Part shown: positions 57,105-64,000 of the stretch, piece by piece
How the letters are laid out: each line of letters starts with the position of its first letter
How positions within the stretch are numbered: position 1 is the first letter of the stretch
Assembly: GCA_944472135.2 (NCBI GenBank)
Contig: OX235267.1
Coordinates: forward strand, 22,613,452 to 22,677,451
DNA: 64,000 bases
Direction of reading: 5' to 3'
DNA from: Trichobilharzia regenti
Taxonomy: Eukaryota; Platyhelminthes; Trematoda; Strigeidida; Schistosomatidae
Translations under genes and position numbers: made by a program
The notes under the pieces: model-generated
Database searches by the model: none
What the model saw: only the letters and a program-made list of their open reading frames with translations
What the model was told of the DNA's origin: nothing

Positions 57105-57686
57105 CTGGACTTAGTGTATTTATATATATTAAACGTCTGACATTGCAAGGTAACGTTTCTAGACATATTATAAAATGATAATAACACAGAACCCATAAAT
57201 TGTAGCATTTTTTTAACAACGCTGCCGTGTGTATACTAAATTATGGTAGTTAGTCTACAGGGGGCCGTAAATTAAATCGGTCTACATATGATGAGATTAT
57301 AATTAATATTATAATTCGTATTATCAGATAATACACTAGGCTCAATAATTGAGTGTTATAAGTGAAACAAGCGTGCTAAAGCAAGAGAACATTTGCTGCA
57401 TAAATATTTCAATCAATTTAAATATTTTAATAACAATCTAATTTTAAGAATTGAACATGCATGATTAATAAGTATTATTATATTAGTATATACATATGTA
57501 AAATGTTAAAAGGTGTGGATGCTATTATAATTATTTCCAGGGTTACTTTTACCAACACAACTTAGTGAAAATTATAGAGAATAGAAAACAGTAAATTCGT
57601 TGACGTTCGCTGCGTAAGTATTAGAGTTGAGTTATACGTATGTGACTATACTGAAGACTGGACTGGCCTTCAATTTCTGTTCTACC
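57105..57686 (-). other. Diverged relative of the tandem-unit sequence, likely LINE 3' region
   Basis: 57110-57480 aligns loosely with 52660-53020 (ATTCGTATTATCA, GAATACATTAGGCTCAATAA type stretches). Lies 3' of the LINE fragment that follows on the minus strand. Confidence 0.5.
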
Positions 57687-58745
57687 AATAGTTGTGGTCT
57701 TTTAGACGAGATAGGGTGGACATTTTAAAGTGTCTTTCTAGGCTCTGTTTTAACCAATCAGGGTTTTCACTACATCTTATTTCAGGTGGTAGTTGGTTCC
57801 AAAGAGTGCAATATTTTATGGTGAAAAAGTTCGCCCTAATGGATTATCTGTGGTTAGTCACCTTGACAAGGTAGTCGTGGTTTCGCAGCTGATATGATTT
57901 AACATTTTCCCACTTTATGGATGAGTTACTGTAGCAATGTTTCCTAATGACTTTGAAGAGTAGAAATAAATTGCACTTCACCCTCCTTAACCACAGAGGT
58001 TCTAATTTCAGACGTACACATCTGTCAACATACTCCACTTGTTGGTTGAACCCTATTATGCGTTTCGTGAGGAATCTCTGGAGACTTTCGATTTTTTCTG
58101 TCTACAGACCTGAGGCTACTAAATAGGAGAGCACGATATTCAAGTTTGGGACGGATACATGTCCTATATATAGCTAATCTTGCTTCTTGGGTGTAGAAGT
58201 TACGCAGTAAGTCGTTTACAGTCAGATACAACCTTATTTGCATGATCGGAAAAGGATAAATCTGAGTATGTTATTCCGAGATCTGTGACTGTGTTCAGTT
58301 TTGAGAGGAGCTTACCGTACATATATACGCACATTATCGGTTTCCAGCGTCCAAGGTGGGTTATACCGCACCTGTCTGGGTTGAAAGTCAGTCGTCACTT
58401 TTCGCTCCAATCACCTAGGTCGTTTAAGCCTTGTTGGATCTTGCTTTCGACGCTCATATCACTGTACCCATAATTATATACTATCTTGAGATCATCTGCA
58501 AAAAAGTATGGCTTGCCATACTTGATTACAGAGACTATGTCATTTATAAATAAAAGGAATAGAATAGGGCCAAGAACACTACCTTGTATTACACCACTGG
58601 TTATTGGCTATGAGGAAGACAGCTGGTGGCTGAATTTTACTAAAGGAATAGGTTTTGTGAATAGTGGGGCAAGATTCATCAGAACACTAAAGTAAGGGTT
58701 CAATGTAGGTAGTATGAACTGAAGGTAAGGTCGGTTGTCAGGAGT
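57687..58745 (-). pseudogene. CR1/Jockey-type LINE RT C-terminal half
   Basis: The minus strand reads TSGVIQGSVLGPILFLLFIN (motif B), KPYFFADDLKIVYN (catalytic FADD), a stop after LGDWSEK, RLTFNPDRCGITHLGR, TVTDLGITY, YRTCIRPKLEY, RLKLEPLWLRRVKCNLFLLF and LWNQLPPEIR, ending at a TAG near 57687. Frameshifts and stops. 58650-58745 is also found in the tandem units (52550-52645). Confidence 0.85.
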
Positions 58746-59065
58746 TAGCGTACTAAATTATCATCACAGTCTTATATCTCGACAAAACAATAAGAAGACG
58801 TAGTTTATCTGAAACGTATAATGTATTGGCGCAACACATTTCGGACATTCTGATCACACACGTTCTTGTCATACACAGTTTTTATATAAGGCAAGAAAGC
58901 ATGAATAATTACAATACAGGTCAGATTGTGTACAGGTCAAGGTCACAAAATAATGGGTAGGGAGACGCAAACAATGTGGGTAAGAAAGATAAAGGGAGGA
59001 AAAAAAGGCAAAGAAAGGGTTTGAAAATATTATGAAGTAAAATTGGTCCTTGGTTCTAAGTTGGA

Positions 59066-59569
59066 TTACCAAGGCAGGTTTAAGGTGATAGCAAATAACT
59101 TTTGGACGCATAAGACAGGTTTAAGTCTTTTAATGGCTAAGGCTTCAATGAATTTAAGTATGTGACCCAACCTTGTCTTATATATCGGCTTCAAGGCATT
59201 ATTAAAATCAACCTTATGACCCGTCTCTATAATATGCTTCGCTATAGATGAGGTTCGACATCTATTTCCCGGGTCAATTGTATCTGGCGATTTCATTTGT
59301 TGTTGCAGCCACTTTGGAATGTGTTCTGTAGCCCTAACATGCAGAGACCGATGGGTCCTCCCTATGTACGTGTCTCCACACATACATGTAAATTGATAAA
59401 CACAGTGGGATGTGACACTATCGTTCGGATAATGTGAGGGTTTACAGGACAGCATAGTTTTCGTTTTTTCTATGAAGATAAGTTTAGCTGCATAATAGGT
59501 TCTACTAATTGCGGCCTTAAGTCTTTGTCTAGTGACTAGACTAGCTTTACCAATCCAATCAGTTCCCAA
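59066..59569 (-). CDS. Penelope-like GIY-YIG endonuclease domain (left arm, open)
   Basis: Partial protein of 167 aa: RLKAAISRTYYAAKLIF, then SHCVYQFTCMCGDTYIGRTH (GIY-YIG core), RATEHIPKWL, SSIAKHIIETGHKVDF, LKFIEALAIKRLKPVLCVQK and LNLPW stop. All motifs intact. As a free domain without RT it is probably only a fragment; the family's endonuclease nicks target DNA during retrotransposition. Confidence 0.85.
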   Translation of the reverse strand: MGTDWIGKASLVTRQRLKAAISRTYYAAKLIFIEKTKTMLSCKPSHYPNDSVTSHCVYQFTCMCGDTYIGRTHRSLHVRATEHIPKWLQQQMKSPDTIDPGNRCRTSSIAKHIIETGHKVDFNNALKPIYKTRLGHILKFIEALAIKRLKPVLCVQKLFAITLNLPW

Positions 59570-59699
59570 AAAGGATGTTTACATATCCTTGCCGTTCAGA
59601 GGTGATCAGCAAAGTCTAGTCACTAGACAAAGACTTTAGTCCGCAATTAGTAGAACCTATTATGCAGCTAAACTTATCTTCATAGAAAAAACGAAAACT

Positions 59700-60092
59700 A
59701 TGCTGTCCTGTAAACCCTCACATTATCCGAACGATAGTGTCACATCCCACTGTGTTTATCAATTTACATGTATGTGTGGAGACACGTACATAGGGAGGAC
59801 CCATCGGTCTCTGCATGTTAGGGCTACAGAACACATTCCAAAGTGGCTGCAACAACAAATGAAATCGCCAGATACAATTGACCCGGGAAATAGATGTCGA
59901 ACCTCATCTATAGCGAAGCATATTATAGAGACGGGTCATAAGGTTGATTTTAATAATGCCTTGAAGCCGATATATAAGACAAGGTTGGGTCACATACTTA
60001 AATTCATTGAAGCCTTAGCCATTAAAAGACTTAAACCTGTCTTATGCGTCCAAAAGTTATTTGCTATCACCTTAAACCTGCCTTGGTAATCC
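59700..60092 (+). CDS. Penelope-like GIY-YIG endonuclease domain (right arm, open)
   Basis: 129 aa, identical in protein to the corresponding part of the left arm from MLSCKPSHYPNDSV. Upstream codons of the arm remain readable back to a TAG near 59637. Partial product; not expected to act alone. Confidence 0.85.
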
Positions 60093-60447
60093 AACTTAGA
60101 ACCAAGGACCAATTTTACTTCATAATATTTTCAAACCCTTTCTTTGCCTTTTTTCCTCCCTTTATCTTTCTTACCCACATTGTTTGCGTCTCCCTACCCA
60201 TTATTTTGTGACCTTGACCTGTACACAATCTGACCTGTATTGTAATTATTCATGCTTTCTTGCCTTATATAAAAACTGTGTATGACAAGAACGTGTGTGA
60301 TCAGAATGTCCGAAATGTGTTGCGCCAATACATTATACGTTTCAGATAAACTACGTCTTCTTATTGTTTTGTCGAAATTCATAAAGGGAATTTTTGAACA
60401 GTCTTATATGTTTACTATATATAAGGATTTAACTTCTTATAAAGTGA

Positions 60448-60805
60448 TGTTAATGTAGTTGAAGATTGAACGATCAATTCATGGTTGTTTGCTCAAACCA
60501 ACTTCCCCAATTTTCGCGGAGGCATCAATACGACAGTCATCGTCCCATCGGTCGCTGTTCAGAAAGAAGTCAGCAATAAACCGTCAGAAATAATATTGTG
60601 ATTTATTACTGTAGTATTTGTTCACAGACCTTAGTAGAAATATTTTTTATATGTTGGTGCTACGATAAAGAATTCTCAAGCGGCCAATCGGTGTTTTGGT
60701 TTTTTCGTCCGTTATTACTAAGCGTTTCTGAAAAACTTAAAGCGACAGCGTGAGCCCGAGCGTAGCAAGAGCTGGGCATTAACGGTTTACGAGACGTGGC
60801 TGACA
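60448..60805 (+). repeat. 5' LTR of gag-only element, copy 2
   Basis: Starts TGTTAATGTAGTTGAAG (TGTCAATGG in copy 1), ends GTGGCTGACA, and is followed by the same GTTTCT/AGAAAC hairpin. Confidence 0.78.
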
Positions 60806-60950
60806 GTTTCTGACGGTAGAAACAGATTCTGGCCGATTCAGAGGGCTGGTAACAGTTTGGATGGTCACCGTCCATCTTTCCTGGTGCCGGTCAAGTCCTC
60901 TTTGAACAAGCAATATCTGGAACGTTTTTGGAATTTGGCCAAGTTCAACA

Positions 60951-62869
60951 ATGCCTGGGTCAAATAAGGGACAGAGTGTCTTGGATGCAAACAGGAAAGT
61001 AAGTCATTGTGACTTGTCTGTTACTTGTAACGATGTGTCTGATGTTAAGCATGACATGGTTGATGTTACTGTTTCGCCATTCAGGGATAATAGGAACATC
61101 AAACTCCCTAAATTAGAACCACGATGTTTTGATGGAAACCCAGCTGATTATTTACAATTTGTAAAGGAGTTTGAGATCATGTTGAGTAGTTTTTCATTAA
61201 CTGATGAAATGAAGTTATTGTATTTGATGAGGTATTGCACTGGAGATGCTGCAAGAGCTATATAGTGTTGTAAGTTTATGAAGCCAAAAGAGGGCTACGA
61301 TGAGGCTATGAGCATAATACGTCAAAGGTTTGGAAGACCTTCGATGGTTGTAAGGAACGTATACGAAGCTGTCAAAGGTAAGGCACTCAACTTCAAGATG
61401 ACTCCAAGGCACTTACTGAGTTTTTAGATAATCTTATGACTTGTAAGAATACCTTGATTTCGATGAATTTCATGAGTGACATCAACTCGAGTTTTATACT
61501 AGAAGTAATAGCAAAACGCCTACCTACTCGACTGCAAAGGAAGTGGGTGAAGATAAGCTCCCGTATGGAGGATGAGGGTATCGAGCCAAAGTTTGATGAT
61601 ATGCTGAAACTGGTAAAGAAGAGTGTCAATCAATCGATGAGCAAGTTTGCCAGTATATTGAATCTCACCCCTAGAATAGGGCAGTCTGAGATCAAAATGC
61701 AATCATTGATGACGAGTAGGCCTCAGAGAGGTGGATATCGAGAAGACTCCATGATGTCTAGTAATGCATGTAGACCTAGTGAGTGTAACAGCTTTCGTAG
61801 TACATCCTCAACAGATAAGTTGCAAGATGCAAGACAAACACGGTTGTGGTTTACACGTTTGCAAGAGGTGCATGCAAAGGTGAGCTGTGAATCAGTGAAC
61901 AAGTTCAGTGATAAGCTAAATGTAAACTCCAGACCTGACTCCGAATTGTGTGACGATAACGGTGCGGTCAGGAAGTCTGTAGTTACAACTGGTAAGCCGT
62001 TGTTGAATAGAGTGTCACAGAATAGAGTTACTGCTTCAGGGTGCAGTTCTGACTCCAAAAGTTTACAAGGTATAACTAGTCAGATTGAAGCTATAAAGCC
62101 TTTTAGGATTTGTGAGAATGAACCAAAATTGTCTACTTCTGTTAGTAAAGAGTTGGATATTGATGAAGTCGACTAGATAGTTAATGAATTGTCTTTGGTT
62201 GATCATGATGAGATGCGGGATATGCCTACTACTGCTAAGTTGAACAAAGTTTCTGTACAACTTGAACGTGAAGTAGAATTAAATGCAGTTGCAGAAGGCA
62301 TGCATACTTGTCAAACCGTCAGTGTAATTGATCAGCGTGTAGCCCACCTATCATCAGATGATAGTGCTTAAGCGGAGCTGATAGTAAAAGACAGCAGTGG
62401 TGGTGGTCTTGCAGGTAGACAACTGTCTGAAAGCCGAACAACAACAGCTTTTTATCCACCGCTAATTTCATCAACTGATATCAATCAGTCGTCGTTGGTG
62501 CTGTCATCCACAATGAAACAGACACCCATGAACTCAAGTATCTTGTGCAATGACTATGCTAGTATCAGTTCGTTTGAAAGGACGAATATCAATGGTCAGC
62601 TTAGTGAGGATAAGCCAAGTGTAAACGAGAGAGTAATTGTTAAATTGACTTGCATGAATAAAGGCATTTCTAGTTCCAAGTTACTATTTGAATGCTATTA
62701 TCTTTGGTGTAAATTACTCTGTGCCTACGCTTGGTTGACCAGACACGTGTGTTTGTTGGTCATCTATATTCTACGATACAATGACATGAGCGTGTTGCCG
62801 TTCAGATTTGAGGATATAGCTCATAGGAGGAAGTTAGCAAATGAACTCTGCAACGATTTTCCAACCTGA
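60951..62869 (+). pseudogene. Broken Gag ORF of LTR element copy 2
   Basis: Starts with the same MPGSNKGQSVLDANRK. Broken by TAG at 61263 (CAG in copy 1), indels near 61350-61420, TAG near 62174 and TAA near 62369. The segment 61436-62176 is open and almost identical to copy 1. The hydrophobic C-terminal extension (62640-62869) is conserved and here joined in frame across the site that is TAG in copy 1. Confidence 0.85.
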
Positions 62870-62872
62870 AGC

Positions 62873-63320
62873 GTCAACATGAGAAGGGTTGCAGGCGTAC
62901 TGGTGTAAGTCCTACAATTCTTCAAAGGGTAGCGCATCAATGAGCAGCCCAATGTGCTCGGTGTGTGATTTTGTACATATGTTCATATTGCATATACTGA
63001 ATTGATATCATCTTTCATCTATCTGTTGGTAATTCTGTTTGTGTCCGGACGACTTCCACTTGTATCATCAACCTGAGAAGGAATGTAGGCGTACTGCTGT
63101 AAGTCCTACAGTTCTTCAAGGGTAGTTTGTCGTGCCACAATCCACAACTATGATGTGTTGATTGTACTTATGTTTGTGTTAAATAATTGTGTGAGTTCCA
63201 ATTGATGTAATTGTTGGTTAATCTTGTTTGTGTCCGGACATTCCACAACTTACAATCGTCAACCTGTGAAGGGTTGCAGGCCTATAGGTGTGAGTCCTGC
63301 GATTCTTCAAAGGAATTCCA
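62873..63320 (+). repeat. Three hairpin repeats of LTR element copy 2
   Basis: Counterparts of 47190-47640. The first hairpin has a C/A mismatch here (TTGCAGG against CCTACAA). The third is identical to copy 1. Confidence 0.82.
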
Positions 63321-64000
63321 TCAAGACATGAACTGCGAGTTTGTGTGTACTGTTTGTATATATGTGTGGTGTGTCATATCAATTGGTGGTGTTTTGGATT
63401 CATTGTGTTTACTCGTTGTTTTCGTACCTTAATGTTATTGCAAAATTTTGTTAAAATTTTCGTCGTGATTACGTCTGAAGTTGTTTCTAGTCTTCTACAT
63501 CCCTGAATGAATTGATTGATTTTAGAGACAGCAGATGGGTCGTATACGCCGGGGAGGCTATTGCTGAGAATGAAATGCACACGGAGATAATTGTTAGCTG
63601 TGGTCCCACACGCCGGGGAGTGGGAGTGTAAACGACTGAGGCTCGCATACGTCATCGTTACTAGAATTGAGGCAGAATGAGTGACAAGCGATTTCGGTGG
63701 TAATTGGTAGTGAGTAGATAAGAGGATGAGCGTAGAGTATCGTGAGGTGCTGCCATGGTCACGTTGCATTCTGCAAGAGTCATTCTAGCAAGTGGCGATT
63801 GTGTTGCAAGAGGTTGCTTTTAACTGGAAGGCGCAGGTCGTCATTGATGTATGAGATTGTGCTGTGAGTATGCTTGTGGTGTGTTGGCTTTTCTGTTTGC
63901 TTTCCATTTCAGCTCTGTCCGTGTGACCCAGGTTCTCGCACTGGCACCCAAGTCAACGTGTATTGGTCGTGATGGGAAAGAGGGATGGATCCCGTTTTTG

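Larger units (their letters stand above)
58779..60374. repeat. Palindromic pair of Penelope GIY-YIG segments (arms 58779-59542 and 59613-60374)
   Basis: Inverted arms of about 763 bp, nearly identical, with a spacer of about 70 bp, together interrupting the LINE-derived sequence. Each arm encodes the same endonuclease. The RT region is absent from both. Confidence 0.92.
60448..64000 (+). mobile_element. Gag-only LTR retroelement, copy 2 (3' LTR beyond the window)
   Basis: Same organisation as 44735-48645: 5' LTR, broken Gag ORF, three hairpin repeats (from 62873) and the 3' region up to a sequence matching 48316, where the window ends just before the expected 3' LTR. Confidence 0.85.

Noticed and set aside
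60280..60350. Hammerhead ribozyme in the terminus of the 58779-60374 Penelope family
   Set aside because: CGAAAT and an 8-bp stem III are visible, but no CUGANGA box and poor stem I pairing.
1..64000. CRISPR arrays, bacterial operons or ribosome-binding sites
   Set aside because: Spliced gene structure and eukaryotic retroelements throughout; no spaced short direct repeats of CRISPR type.

Overview
The window looks like nuclear DNA of a blood fluke (Schistosoma or a close trematode relative). The DNA is AT-rich. The single host gene has two 37-nt 5' introns and much longer 3' introns, a known schistosome pattern. The rest is a dense mosaic of repeats typical of schistosomes: Penelope-like elements with GIY-YIG endonucleases, RTE- and CR1-type LINEs, BEL/Pao-type LTR elements, and tRNA-headed SINEs with hammerhead-ribozyme cores. 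The species cannot be fixed from sequence alone.

Region 1-11,200 holds degraded repeats: an RTE fragment, three separate Penelope-derived loci (two of them palindromic, one with inverted flanks), Sm-alpha-like hammerhead repeats and tRNA-like SINEs. Region 11,244-22,112 (minus strand) is one serpin gene. Five constant exons encode residues 1-328, followed by two alternative last exons about 4.4 kb apart, each supplying the reactive-centre loop and C-terminus (predicted 388 aa either way). The two last exons are identical in protein except for a 14-residue block around P1, where 10 residues differ. Several Penelope and SINE copies lie in its long 3' introns. I consider this the most interesting system in the window.

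Region 22,865-28,015 is a 5'-truncated CR1-type LINE with an intact 595-aa ORF, followed directly by a 2.6-kb TIR element with no recognisable transposase. Interstitial telomere-like repeats lie at 28,523-28,590. Region 29,890-39,560 is nested: a dead Penelope-like element, then an internally deleted CR1-type element into which a nearly intact 3.5-kb RTE element has inserted (12-bp target-site duplication), then a Penelope terminus with a hammerhead motif. Region 40,620-44,400 has a CR1 fragment and a second, truncated RTE on the minus strand.

Region 44,735-48,645 is an LTR element with a long BEL/Pao-like Gag ORF, no pol, and three repeated hairpins in its 3' region. A second, decayed copy starts at 60,448 and runs off the window. 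Between them lie a second copy of the TIR element (49,217-53,477, with 9-bp target-site duplication), a tandem triplication of about 2.23 kb (51,361-57,104), a decayed LINE (minus) and a palindromic pair of Penelope GIY-YIG segments (58,779-60,374).

Apart from the serpin, I found no convincing host gene, no complete canonical tRNA, no rRNA and no CRISPR array.
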